Shown: piece after piece, positions 1-7,717 of the stretch
Position numbering within the stretch: position 1 is the stretch's first letter
Layout of the letters: every line of letters starts with the position of its first letter
NCBI GenBank assembly: GCA_023440975.1
Contig: JAEZRD010000049.1
Location: 1-11,920 of the forward strand
Origin: Methanobacteriota archaeon
GTDB lineage: Archaea > Methanobacteriota > Methanobacteria > Methanobacteriales > Methanobacteriaceae
Direction of reading: 5' to 3'
DNA length: 11,920 nucleotides
The notes under the pieces: model-generated
What the model was told of the DNA's origin: nothing
Database searches by the model: none
The model's input: the letters and a program-made list of their open reading frames with translations, nothing else
Made by a program: the position numbers and the translations under genes

Positions 1-1167
1 CATCGGAATATACCTATTATTAAATGAATTCTCAAAACTAGAAACTAATTCCTCTTTTGTATGATAATCTTTATTTTCTATACTAAAAAGAATCCAAAAC
101 TGATAAGTTTCCATATGATTAATCTTCATATAATATCCAAAAAAGGTTTTATACTTAGTAAAATCAGTACTTGCACCATTAACAGAAGATTTAACATCTT
201 TAGCAAGTCCAACCGCACTTTTAAAAATCATAGCACCTATAAATAAACCTACTACAGCATCAACCCAATAAAACTTAAACACTGAAAAAATTGCACCAAT
301 AATTACAGCCAAACCAACGAAAATCTGATTACGAGAATCAACAGATTGAGAAATAATAGTTAAATTATTATTCTCATGACCAACATGTCTTTGATAAATA
401 AATAAACTAAAACTAGTACATATAGCTATTAACTCCACAACAATAACAAGAGTTACTTGAGTAATTGGAGTAAATGTATTAGTTAAAATAGCAAAAATAC
501 GATCAACAGCATTAAATATTGCAGTGAAACTAGCTACAAATAACATAAAAATAACTATAATAGTACTTATAAACTCATGATCAAATTTAATACCTAACCA
601 AACTAGAAAAGCACTTATTGTATCCGTAATATTATCCAAACCATCAGAAAGTAAACCTACACTTCCACTAATAGCACCAGCAGATAGTTTTAGAATAGCT
701 AAAAATGCATCTATAAAAATATTATTACGAGCTGTAGCTGAAGGATTGAAAAAATTCTTATCAATAGTATTAGACCTCTTTTCCATAGATTTAATTAAAT
801 TATCAGAAACAGACTTTCCTTTAGAAGTTAAACTATATTTACCCTCAGAAAATATAACATAATCTTCATCAACTAATCTATTAATTAAGAAACTAGTACC
901 TATTTCCCCTTCAGGTATTTCTTTTTCTACAGAAACATTCTCATCATGTTTTATTTTATGTTTAACTGTAAATTCAATACTCTCACTTTCATCTACAATT
1001 TCTTCAATTAAAGATTCAGTTCCCTTATCTTTCCTATGATACCATACACTAGATATAAAAATGAGAAATTTATCATCTAATTCCACTGAACTCAATGGTC
1101 CTTCATCATTTAAAGCCATTAAGATGAATTTTTCAAAACTTTTTAACTTATCCCCTTTTACTTTCAT
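1..1167 (-). CDS. Cation diffusion facilitator (CDF) transporter with N-terminal winged-helix-like domain, 3' end outside window
   Basis: The frame is open from the ATG at 1167 to the left edge (389 codons, no stop), so the C-terminus is missing. Residues about 145-330 look like a CDF metal/proton antiporter core: hydrophobic helices and the TM2 signature GLLSDGLDNITD with the D178-x3-D182 metal pair. In the TM5 equivalent (SQSVDSRNQIFVGLAV) the usual HxxxD reads D277-x3-Q281. The start of a C-terminal cytoplasmic domain follows from about 335. Residues 1-135 are not typical of CDF proteins. They begin with a helical segment (FEKFILMALNDEGPLSS) and end with a wing-like stretch (LINRLVDEDYVIFSEGKYSLTSKGK), suggesting a fused winged-helix domain. 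It probably exports a divalent cation across the cytoplasmic membrane; the metal cannot be named. No clear Shine-Dalgarno site precedes the ATG, and an ATG at 1189 is out of frame. CDF assignment is firm; the fusion reading is inference. Confidence 0.85.
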   Translation of the reverse strand, partial: MKVKGDKLKSFEKFILMALNDEGPLSSVELDDKFLIFISSVWYHRKDKGTESLIEEIVDESESIEFTVKHKIKHDENVSVEKEIPEGEIGTSFLINRLVDEDYVIFSEGKYSLTSKGKSVSDNLIKSMEKRSNTIDKNFFNPSATARNNIFIDAFLAILKLSAGAISGSVGLLSDGLDNITDTISAFLVWLGIKFDHEFISTIIVIFMLFVASFTAIFNAVDRIFAILTNTFTPITQVTLVIVVELIAICTSFSLFIYQRHVGHENNNLTIISQSVDSRNQIFVGLAVIIGAIFSVFKFYWVDAVVGLFIGAMIFKSAVGLAKDVKSSVNGASTDFTKYKTFFGYYMKINHMETYQFWILFSIENKDYHTKEELVSSFENSFNNRYIPM

Positions 1168-1235
1168 GAATATTGATATAGATTTTCATAAATATAAAAT
1201 TTATTCAAAATAATAAATAATTTTGAAAATAAATA

Positions 1236-1258
1236 TAAAAAAAAGTAGAAAAAGAAGA
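1236..1258 (-). terminator. T-rich terminator after the DUF2798-type gene
   Basis: Immediately after the stop at 1261 the minus strand reads TTCTTTTTCTACTTTTTTTT. Consecutive T runs without a hairpin are the usual archaeal termination signal. It separates this gene from the CDF gene 94 nt downstream. Confidence 0.55.
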
Positions 1259-1260
1259 TT

Positions 1261-1719
1261 TTAATGAGATCGTGGTTTCCCTGGACCTTCAAAGTTAAAA
1301 AAGTAACCTGCTAATCGTATACTTACAGGCATAACAATTAATGTTACAAGGAAATAAGCTACAACCCATCTAATTGGCCAACCAATTAATAAAGCATTTA
1401 AAGGCATACTACCAAAAACATATGCAATAATTAATGGCATTAAAAATGACATAGCCAAACTTATAAAAAAGGCTACAGGATTCCAAAACCTTCCTTTTGG
1501 AGGGAAAGTAAAAAAGTATTGAGCTAATCTTAAACTAATAGGTATAACTATTAAAGTTACTAAAAAGTAGGCTAAAATCCAACGCATAATCCATTGTGCA
1601 AATAAAATATATATGGTCATTCTACCATCAGGTACTGCTACTATTAATGGCATTAAAAATGACATAAATAAACTTATAAAAAATCCCATAGGGTTCCATA
1701 TTCTTTCTTTAACATTCAT
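1261..1719 (-). CDS. Tandem-duplicated DUF2798-like membrane protein
   Basis: A 152-residue membrane protein made of two 65-residue copies (residues 6-70 and 77-141) identical at about 41 of 65 positions. Each copy starts R-[IF]-WNP, continues FFISL-x-MSFLMPLI, and ends AYFLVTLIV-x-P-x-S-x-RLA-x-YFF, giving two helices per copy and four in all. The pattern of MSxxMPL in the first helix and a WxxRWxxAYxLxxxIxxP second helix matches the DUF2798 family as I know it; the molecular function of that family is unknown to me. A longer reading from a TTG at 1770 adds 17 residues. The ATG at 1719 is preferred because it has an AGGA site about 11 nt upstream and starts just before the repeat unit. It is a single-gene unit with its own TATA box and terminator. 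Two DUF2798 units in one chain may replace a homodimer (inference). Confidence 0.8.
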   Translation of the reverse strand: MNVKERIWNPMGFFISLFMSFLMPLIVAVPDGRMTIYILFAQWIMRWILAYFLVTLIVIPISLRLAQYFFTFPPKGRFWNPVAFFISLAMSFLMPLIIAYVFGSMPLNALLIGWPIRWVVAYFLVTLIVMPVSIRLAGYFFNFEGPGKPRSH

Positions 1720-1773
1720 AATTTTAATTTTCCTATAAAAAATAATTACTAAATTAATATTTATATGCAAAAT

Positions 1774-1783
1774 ACTATTTAAA
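1774..1783 (-). promoter_or_regulatory. TATA box for the DUF2798-like gene
   Basis: On the minus strand this reads TTTAAATAGT, 55 nt upstream of the preferred ATG at 1719. The same 10-mer sits at promoter distance from both adhesin genes and on the plus strand at 8231, suggesting it is a preferred TATA box in this organism. A1T-rich alternatives exist at 1791-1803 and 1807-1822. Confidence 0.5.
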
Positions 1784-1829
1784 TATGTTTAATATATAAA
1801 ACAAGACTATATTATATATAAATTAAACC

Positions 1830-1843
1830 ATAAAAAAAAGAGA
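1830..1843 (-). terminator. T-rich terminator after the sensor kinase gene
   Basis: The minus strand reads CTCTTTTTTTTATGG within 10-20 nt of the kinase stop codon at 1852. An oligo-T tract with no stem is consistent with archaeal termination. Confidence 0.5.
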
Positions 1844-1851
1844 ATTAAAAT

Positions 1852-4488
1852 CTAATCTTTAGACATAATAACCTTAACACCAAAACCAGAAACATTATCT
1901 AATAAATGTATATCTGCATTTAACTGTTCAACTAATCTTCTAATTACAATAAAACCTAAAGAATTACTAGAATTAAAATCAACATTTGAAGGCAAACCAA
2001 CACCATCATCCCAAACATTTAAAAAGACTTTATCCTCTGAAGATTTTAAACTAAGATAAAAATTCCCATTATCCTTATTTGGAAAAGCATGATCTAAAAC
2101 ATTATATGCTAATTCATTTAAAAGAAAACTTAAAGGCATAGCTTGATCTATATCAACCAAAACATCAGATTCTATATCATAATGTCGTTTAATATACATA
2201 CCCTTATTTTTATGGAAAAACCCTTCCAAAACACTAGTAAATAAGGATTTAAGATTAATCTGTGACATATTATTAGATTCATAAATCTCCTCATGAGTCA
2301 AGGCCATAGCATCCAAACGATTCTGAGCTTTATCAATCACATACTCAGGATTATCCTTATAAAAACGTGAATCTAATCTTAAAAAACTACTAATAAGTTG
2401 CAAATTATTCTTCACCCTATGATGCACTTCCTCTAATAATATTTCACGCTCATCTAAAAGGTTTTTCATTTCCTGTTCGCGTAAAATAGTATCAGTAATT
2501 TCCTGAATAAAACTTACAGTCTTAATCAATTCCCCATTTTCATCAAATTTAGAATCCATATACCATTCTAAATATTTAATTTTACCCATTGGAGTTTTTA
2601 TCCTACATTTTTGATATATTTGAGGATTTTCAGAAGAAACATTCCTTATTTTCTCACTAAATTCTCCTTGAACCATTGAATCCTCAAATAAAGTAATTAA
2701 ATTAACATTATCCGGATAATCCCCTGAATTAATTTCAAGAATATTATAAATTTCATCAGTCCAAGTATAATTTCCATCTTGGAAAGTTGAAATAACTATT
2801 TTACTATACTTCTGAATAGCATCAATATTCTCTTTTAACTCTAAAGCTTCCTCTTTAGCTAATGTTTCCTCAGTTACATCCTGTATCAAACCTACAATCT
2901 TAATTAAATTTTTATCTTCATCAAAAATTCCTTTAGTTTGACTAAATAAATATTTAATTTCCCCATAAACAGTTTTTACTCTATAAATTTCATTATAATC
3001 TGGATTTTCAAAGGATAAACTTGTTAATTTATCATAAATCTCTTGATCTTCAGGTATAACATGTTCTTTTATAATATCCTCATTTTTAGAGAAATCTTCA
3101 GGTTTCACACCTAAAATATTATAAATTTCTGAGGTGAAATAATATTCCCCATTTTCATAATGCCCAATAAATATTTTACTTGAACTTTGAATAACCGAAA
3201 AATTTTCTTCTAATATTAAAGCTTCCTCCTTAGCTAATGTTTCCTCAGTAACATCCTGTATAAAACCAGTACTGTATAAAAAGTTACCAGATACATCAAA
3301 ATTAACAACAATTTTAAAATTTAAATATTTTAAATTTCCCTCAGTATCTTTAACTCTGAATAAACTGGAAGCCGTATTATTTTCTGGAGTAAAAGATTGC
3401 ATTTTAGAATAAACTTCTTTTTTATCTTCTTCTAAAATAAAATCATCTAAAAAATTAATATTTCTTTCATAATCTTCTGGATTAAATTTAAGTATATTAT
3501 AAATTTCAGAAGTCCAAGTATATTCACCATTTTTAAATGTAACTAAAGCTATTTTACTAAACTCTTCAATTGTTTCCAGATTATCCTGTAAGTTTAATAC
3601 TTCATTTTTAGTTGAGAATACATCTGAAAATTCTTTAACTTCAAAAGTCCAACCAAAACGAACAGGATCACCTTGTTCATCTTTAATAAATTTTAGATTA
3701 GTTCTCAAACATTTAATATTACCCTTTTCAGTACAAACTCTGTATAAATGACTTATTTTAGGATTATCCTCAGATAAGCTTTTAATTATATTAAGTAAAG
3801 CTTTTTGATCTTCAGGTACTACATATTTTTTTAAATAATCATTGAAATTTTTAGAACAAAATTTTTCAGAACTTGTTTCTAAAATAATAGGCATTTCATC
3901 TGACCATTCTAATCCATTTTTATCACATACACTAAATGCTAAAGAGCTTACCTCCTTAGATTCTTGAAAATATTTATTAATATAATAATTTTTCTTTTCT
4001 GGATTAATAGAACCATTATTTTCTTCATTTAATAAAGTTTCATTTGTAATATCTTGTGTTGTTAAAAATAATAAATCTTCATATTTTCTACAATTTTGAT
4101 GACCTTTAAAAATTAAAGTATCCTCATTATATATTTTTAAAAGAAATTCACAATTACAATCGTTTTCATAAACATTAGTGAATTTTTCAAATAATCCTAA
4201 TGATTCAAAAACTGGGAAAATTTGTTTTAAATATCTGCCATGCATATATTCCGGAAAATTAGGTGTTATTAACTTCCAAAAAGATTTTTTTGAATATAAA
4301 ACTAGAAAATCATCATGAATTGGTTTTAAAACAATAATATCTTCATATAAATTATCTAATATTTTAGAGAAATGTAATTTTACATTATCCTCTTTATCAG
4401 TTTCCTTAGCAAATAAATCATTTAAGCTAGGAATTGAAATTTCACTACAAAAATCACAATTTATAGCATTCAAAATAATTTTAAACAT
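1852..4488 (-). CDS. Soluble multi-PAS sensor histidine kinase (HisKA_2 type)
   Basis: An 878-residue protein with no membrane segment or signal peptide, so it is probably a cytoplasmic sensor. It holds about five PAS-type modules (roughly 41-153, 176-286, 306-416, 429-541, 554-668). The last three share a motif like F/Y-[TS]-W/F-T-[SD]-EIYNIL and PAC ends such as IQDVTEETLAKEEAL. A short coiled linker leads to the phosphoacceptor motif EVHHRVKNNLQLI (H690), typical of HisKA_2 kinases. An ATPase domain follows with an N box (NELAYNVLDHAF; N791, N796), G1 (DDGVG, around 828) and G2-like (SLGF, SGFG) motifs, so it looks catalytically intact. An extended reading begins at a TTG (4500); the in-frame ATG at 4488 is preferred. 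No response regulator lies in the window, so its partner is unknown. PAS ligands cannot be read from the sequence; the first two modules are the most divergent. Confidence 0.9.
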   Translation of the reverse strand: MFKIILNAINCDFCSEISIPSLNDLFAKETDKEDNVKLHFSKILDNLYEDIIVLKPIHDDFLVLYSKKSFWKLITPNFPEYMHGRYLKQIFPVFESLGLFEKFTNVYENDCNCEFLLKIYNEDTLIFKGHQNCRKYEDLLFLTTQDITNETLLNEENNGSINPEKKNYYINKYFQESKEVSSLAFSVCDKNGLEWSDEMPIILETSSEKFCSKNFNDYLKKYVVPEDQKALLNIIKSLSEDNPKISHLYRVCTEKGNIKCLRTNLKFIKDEQGDPVRFGWTFEVKEFSDVFSTKNEVLNLQDNLETIEEFSKIALVTFKNGEYTWTSEIYNILKFNPEDYERNINFLDDFILEEDKKEVYSKMQSFTPENNTASSLFRVKDTEGNLKYLNFKIVVNFDVSGNFLYSTGFIQDVTEETLAKEEALILEENFSVIQSSSKIFIGHYENGEYYFTSEIYNILGVKPEDFSKNEDIIKEHVIPEDQEIYDKLTSLSFENPDYNEIYRVKTVYGEIKYLFSQTKGIFDEDKNLIKIVGLIQDVTEETLAKEEALELKENIDAIQKYSKIVISTFQDGNYTWTDEIYNILEINSGDYPDNVNLITLFEDSMVQGEFSEKIRNVSSENPQIYQKCRIKTPMGKIKYLEWYMDSKFDENGELIKTVSFIQEITDTILREQEMKNLLDEREILLEEVHHRVKNNLQLISSFLRLDSRFYKDNPEYVIDKAQNRLDAMALTHEEIYESNNMSQINLKSLFTSVLEGFFHKNKGMYIKRHYDIESDVLVDIDQAMPLSFLLNELAYNVLDHAFPNKDNGNFYLSLKSSEDKVFLNVWDDGVGLPSNVDFNSSNSLGFIVIRRLVEQLNADIHLLDNVSGFGVKVIMSKD
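2842..2892 (-). repeat. PAS-linker direct repeat, copy nearest the kinase domain
   Basis: This 51-nt stretch matches 3217-3267 at 48 of 51 positions. Both encode the C-terminal end of a PAS/PAC module and the linker (QDVTEETLAKEEAL). The surrounding PAS cores are much more diverged, so this is either a recent conversion tract or a strongly conserved linker. Confidence 0.8.
3217..3267 (-). repeat. PAS-linker direct repeat, second copy
   Basis: This is the partner of 2842-2892, with three mismatches in 51 nt. Start-to-start distance is 375 nt (125 codons, about one PAS module), so crossover between the copies would remove or add exactly one module in frame. Confidence 0.8.
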
Positions 4489-4544
4489 AAAACATCCCAA
4501 TTCAATAAATTAATAAAGTTAATAATTATTTTAAATATTATAAG

Positions 4545-4558
4545 TTATATTATATAAA
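4545..4558 (-). promoter_or_regulatory. TATA box for the sensor kinase gene
   Basis: The minus strand reads TTTATATAATATAA about 57 nt upstream of the ATG at 4488, placing a start of transcription near 4520 and a short leader. It lies in the 171-nt gap between kinase and MFS genes. Confidence 0.45.
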
Positions 4559-4629
4559 CATTTATAAAATAACTTAAATAAAAACTGAATTTTATAAATA
4601 CTAACTTAATTATAAATTTACATACCCCT

Positions 4630-4652
4630 ATAAAAAATTCTAAAAACAAAAC
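4630..4652 (-). terminator. T-rich terminator after the MFS gene
   Basis: Some 20-40 nt past the stop at 4672 the minus strand reads GTTTTGTTTTTAGAATTTTTTAT. Successive T runs suggest termination before the kinase promoter. Confidence 0.45.
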
Positions 4653-4671
4653 AATTCCATAATATTATTAA

Positions 4672-5859
4672 TTATGTGATTTTAGATTTATAAAGCATTA
4701 AAACACTTATAAATTCTACAATTAACACTATTAGTATAATGTAATTTGTTGAAATGGCATATATTACTCCAATTAATGAGCTTCCAATTAAAAATGCAAA
4801 ACCATAGACAGTATTGAAAATACCATAAGCTTTACCTCTACTATCCATTGGAACCATATCAGCAATATTAGCTTTTAAAATTGTTTCATGTATCCCCATT
4901 GTACAACCCCAGAACATAATAGCTAAAATAGCTAGAATTAGATTATTATTAAAGACTAATAATATCATGAGCACAGTCATTATTGGAATAAGATATAATA
5001 TTCTATTCCCTTTTTTATCATAAACTTTACCAATAAATAATGCAAAAACACCATCTAATGCCATAGCTACTGCATAAAGAGTAGGAACCATTGCAGGACC
5101 CATAATATGATGATTTAAAAAATAATAAGAAAGAATAGGGAATGTTACAAATCCAAATACTGAGAAAAATATGAATAGCATATAATATATGAATTTACGA
5201 CTCTTTAAAGATTGAAAATTACCTTCCACAATAGGTTCAGACTCCATTTTTTCAGGATTAGGATACTTAAACCTAGTATACAACACAATAATGATTAAAA
5301 ATATAGTGGGAATCCATAATATTGTAAAACCTGTTTTATAAGAATTTAAATACAAAAGAACAAAAGCAAAAATTAAAGGACCTATAATCGCCCCTACTTG
5401 ATCCATAGCCTCACTTAAACCAAAACCATAACCTGAACCTAAAAGTTTACTAGCATGAGAAATAAGAGTATCCTTACCTGGACTTCGAATAGCTTTACCT
5501 AAACGTTCTGAATTAATTAAAATTGCTGCAGTTTCCCAAGAATTAGTGAAAGCTAATAATGGAACACTTATTATCATCACATAACCGATGATTGTTACAA
5601 TCCAACTATTATGAGTTTTATCAACAATATACCCACTTATTAATCTTACAGCATAACCTAAAAATTCACCTAAACCTGTGATAAAACCAATTATAGCCGC
5701 ATCAGCCCCTAAATAAAGAAGATAATTCCCATAAATACTTCTAGCACCTTCATAAGTAGTATCACCTAAAGCACTTATTACACCAAAAAGTAAAATAAAC
5801 ATTAATGCTGCTCTTAATGCTGGATTTTTACGATTCATATTTTTAGATTTAAAATTCAT
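4672..5859 (-). CDS. Major facilitator superfamily (MFS) transporter
   Basis: A 395-residue polytopic protein of normal MFS length with about 12 predicted helices in two halves joined by a hydrophilic loop (about 197-222). Motif-A-like loops are visible in both halves: RLISGYIVDKTHNS (72-85) between TM2 and TM3, and IGKVYDKKGNR (276-286) in the second half. A conserved-looking GDTTYEGARS (32-41) follows TM1, ERLGKAIRSPGKDTLIS (118-134) lies near TM4, and GIHETILKANIADMVP (322-337) near TM10. These fit drug/metabolite-type MFS exporters, but the substrate cannot be read off. The ATG at 5859 has no clear Shine-Dalgarno site; a second ATG at 5838 is possible. It lies 53 nt downstream of the SDR gene on the same strand, so the two may be co-transcribed despite T-rich sequence between them, or it may use its own weak promoter. 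Confidence 0.85.
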   Translation of the reverse strand: MNFKSKNMNRKNPALRAALMFILLFGVISALGDTTYEGARSIYGNYLLYLGADAAIIGFITGLGEFLGYAVRLISGYIVDKTHNSWIVTIIGYVMIISVPLLAFTNSWETAAILINSERLGKAIRSPGKDTLISHASKLLGSGYGFGLSEAMDQVGAIIGPLIFAFVLLYLNSYKTGFTILWIPTIFLIIIVLYTRFKYPNPEKMESEPIVEGNFQSLKSRKFIYYMLFIFFSVFGFVTFPILSYYFLNHHIMGPAMVPTLYAVAMALDGVFALFIGKVYDKKGNRILYLIPIMTVLMILLVFNNNLILAILAIMFWGCTMGIHETILKANIADMVPMDSRGKAYGIFNTVYGFAFLIGSSLIGVIYAISTNYIILIVLIVEFISVLMLYKSKIT

Positions 5860-5871
5860 TATTTAAATACT

Positions 5872-5906
5872 TAAAAAAAAAAAAATTTAAAAAAAAGGAA
5901 GAAAAA
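5872..5906 (-). terminator. T-rich terminator or attenuator between SDR and MFS genes
   Basis: The short gap reads, on the minus strand, several T runs interrupted by C, A and G, ending about 13 nt before the MFS start. This would stop or reduce transcription from the SDR gene into the MFS gene. No good TATA box is visible in the same gap, so partial readthrough is a reasonable reading. Confidence 0.45.
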
Positions 5907-5912
5907 GTAAAT

Positions 5913-6662
5913 TTAAGGTTTAGAACCAGATCCTCCTTGAACCATTATAGTTTGACCACTAATATAAGAAGCAGTATCAGATGCTAAAAATAAGCATGTT
6001 CCACCAATATCTTTCTCAGCATCACCAAAGCGACCCATAGGAATTGCTTTAACATTCTTCTCATAAGCTTCAGGGAACTCCTTCTTCCATGCTACAAGTT
6101 GATCTGTCATTACAAGTGGACATACAACATTAATATTAATATTATATTGACCCCATTCATTAGTAGCTACACGACCTAAACCTCTAATACCTTCTTTAGC
6201 AGCAGCATAAGAAGCTTGACCAGGATTTCCATTTATACCTGCACCAGAAGCAAGATTTATAATTGAACCTTCTGATTCTTTAAGATAAGGGAATGCATGT
6301 TTCATGTAAAAGAATACTGCATACAATCCAGAGTAGATTGCTAAATCAAAATCTTCTTTACTATGATCTTCAAGGTTAACACCAGATTTACTTGCTTGAG
6401 CATTATTAATTAAAACATCAATTCTTCCAAATTCATCAATTGTTTCTTTTATAACATTTTCAACTTCAGATTCAACTCCTCCATCAGCTGTTACAGCTAA
6501 AACTTTAATATCATAATCTGTTTCTAAATCTTTTTTAGATTTTTCTAAAGTTTTAAGAGTTCTTCCTGTTATTACAATATTATATCCTTCTTTTGCAAAG
6601 GCTGTGGCTATTCCATAACCTATACCTTTACCTCCACCAGTTATAATTACTACTTTAGTCAT
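5913..6662 (-). CDS. Short-chain dehydrogenase/reductase (SDR), FabG-like fold
   Basis: At 249 residues this is a complete classical SDR. It has the N-terminal dinucleotide motif TGGGKGIG (8-15), NNAQ (87-90, where NNAG is usual), the catalytic serine in INLASG (S139) and YAAAK (Y152, K156). The C-terminal end has SGQTIMVQGG, as in FabG/glucose-dehydrogenase-type members. An Arg at position 34 (TGR) after the second strand favours NADP(H) over NAD(H) (inference). The Asn of the catalytic tetrad, normally in a VNLxGxF-like motif, appears to be Ser111 (IYSGLYAVFF). The substrate is not evident: a sugar, polyol or ketoacyl compound are all possible. The ATG at 6662 follows a GAAGTGA Shine-Dalgarno-like site. 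The MFS gene follows 53 nt downstream, which may point to a linked metabolite, but this is weak evidence. Confidence 0.88.
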   Translation of the reverse strand: MTKVVIITGGGKGIGYGIATAFAKEGYNIVITGRTLKTLEKSKKDLETDYDIKVLAVTADGGVESEVENVIKETIDEFGRIDVLINNAQASKSGVNLEDHSKEDFDLAIYSGLYAVFFYMKHAFPYLKESEGSIINLASGAGINGNPGQASYAAAKEGIRGLGRVATNEWGQYNININVVCPLVMTDQLVAWKKEFPEAYEKNVKAIPMGRFGDAEKDIGGTCLFLASDTASYISGQTIMVQGGSGSKP

Positions 6663-7003
6663 TTATTTTCACTTCTCTAAAATTTTTAAGGTAATTATTT
6701 TTTTGTAAACATTTCATATTTATACAAGTATTAAAAATATAAAAAGAAAAGTATTATATATGGGAAATAACTGCTAAAATAATACTAAAACTTATAACAT
6801 TTTGTATAATTTTTTAAATAAAATTAAAAAATAAAATAAAATTTTTTGATAAGATTTTAAAAATTTTTCAATACCAAAAAAAGAAGATATTAAAGTGTAT
6901 AAAATTTCTCTCACACAAGAAAATAAGACAATAACCTAAAATCAAAAAAATTGGGAAAAATATTGAAGAGTAAAAAAAAAGAATGAAAAAATAATTAAAA
7001 ATT
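6663..7003. other. Intergenic region upstream of the SDR gene (341 nt)
   Basis: It holds no supportable gene on either strand. On the minus strand it contains a T-rich terminator for the small membrane-protein gene at its right end (about 6966-6992) and a TATA-like stretch, TTTTTATATTTTT, near 6731-6746, about 70-80 nt upstream of the SDR start. The middle is low-complexity A/T sequence. Confidence 0.5.
6966..6992 (-). terminator. T-rich terminator after the wHTH/membrane-protein operon
   Basis: The minus strand shows a T6 run, then CA, then a T9 run about 20-30 nt beyond the stop at 7004. Confidence 0.5.
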
Positions 7004-7300
7004 CTAATCTTTAGTAATGATATAAAGTAATAACATTGCGATTAAATCAACAGCTGTTTCAAAAAGCATATTACTAGAATAACTTAAAAACATTACATGA
7101 GGTAAGAAAGTAACATCCATCATAAAAGGCATTGTAATTACTGTTTTAAATATAAATAACACTACAAAGATTATTAGACCTAAAGTATATTTTATTTTAA
7201 TTTTTTTATAACTATCATAGTATATTTTTAATAAAATAACTAATACAATTAGTAAGATTATTTTTAAAATTAATGTTAAACCAATAAAAATATTTATCAT
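7004..7300 (-). CDS. Small membrane protein paired with a winged-helix regulator
   Basis: A 98-residue protein with about three hydrophobic segments (roughly 4-25, 38-58, 67-95) and a short basic loop after the first (YYDSYKKIKIK), so it is an integral membrane protein. I do not recognise a named function. It resembles small archaeal membrane proteins found next to winged-helix regulators (the DUF7521-type pairing is one candidate, from memory). The ATG at 7300 lies 6 nt after the regulator's stop, and its Shine-Dalgarno-like site (GAGTGAT) overlaps the end of the regulator gene, so the two are surely co-transcribed and probably translationally coupled. The pairing suggests it either signals to the regulator or is its regulated product; neither can be decided from sequence. 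Confidence 0.75.
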   Translation of the reverse strand: MINIFIGLTLILKIILLIVLVILLKIYYDSYKKIKIKYTLGLIIFVVLFIFKTVITMPFMMDVTFLPHVMFLSYSSNMLFETAVDLIAMLLLYIITKD

Positions 7301-7306
7301 TTTTAA

Positions 7307-7585
7307 TCACTCTTTAATTTGCTCCCAAATTTCCTCAAATTCATTATAATTGTCTTTCATTTCATCTGTTAAAAAATAGATTTTACCATACCGTTTACCT
7401 GCACATTCCACAACATTCATCTCTTCCAAAACAGATAAATGGTGATTAACAGTTTTATAATTAAGATCTAACTCATTGTGAAGCTGATTAGTATTAGAAG
7501 GACGTTCATACAATTTTTTAATAATTCTTGCACGATTATATCCTCCTTTAGTACCCAAAATAACCCATAATAATGTATTTTTCAT
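7307..7585 (-). CDS. Winged-helix DNA-binding regulator (ArsR-like)
   Basis: A 92-residue protein that is almost entirely one winged helix-turn-helix domain. It opens with LLWVILGTKGGYNRARII, a motif I associate with a compact archaeal regulator family. The helix-turn-helix follows, NTNQLHNELDLNYKTVNHHLSVLEE (31-55), with the recognition helix around NYKTVNHHL, and then a wing (KRYGKIYFLT, 64-73). The tail is acidic and helical. There is only one Cys (C61) and no ArsR metal-binding Cys box, so a metal sensor is unlikely. The ATG at 7585 has a good Shine-Dalgarno-like site (GAAGTTGAT). It is the first gene of a two-gene unit with the membrane protein at 7004. A perfect palindrome beside its TATA box suggests autoregulation (inference). 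Confidence 0.85.
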   Translation of the reverse strand: MKNTLLWVILGTKGGYNRARIIKKLYERPSNTNQLHNELDLNYKTVNHHLSVLEEMNVVECAGKRYGKIYFLTDEMKDNYNEFEEIWEQIKE

Positions 7586-7664
7586 AATTAATCAACTTCA
7601 AATCATTATATTAAATGAAATAACAATATTCTTAATAAAATTTAAAAAAAATTATTGATTAATT

Positions 7665-7678
7665 ATGATATATATCAT
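7665..7678. promoter_or_regulatory. Perfect 14-bp palindrome, candidate operator of the wHTH gene
   Basis: ATGATATATATCAT is its own reverse complement. It starts immediately downstream of the minus-strand TATA box (7681-7695), where the start of transcription is expected, about 80 nt before the ATG. A dimeric winged-helix protein bound here would block initiation. Confidence 0.45.
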
Positions 7679-7680
7679 TC

Positions 7681-7695
7681 ATTTATAAATAATAT
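7681..7695 (-). promoter_or_regulatory. TATA box of the wHTH/membrane-protein operon
   Basis: The minus strand reads ATATTATTTATAAAT, preceded by a purine-rich GGAAA that could act as a BRE. Distance to the regulator ATG at 7585 is about 97 nt. Confidence 0.45.
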
Positions 7696-7717
7696 TTTCC
7701 TTTAAAAAAAAAATTGT

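Noticed and set aside
61..246. Plus-strand 61-codon frame
   Set aside because: It is antisense to the continuous CDF coding frame, has no ribosome-binding site and shows no domain.
1719..1770. N-terminal extension of the DUF2798-like protein from a TTG
   Set aside because: The extra 17 residues overlap the likely leader, and the ATG at 1719 has an AGGA site and fits the repeat unit.
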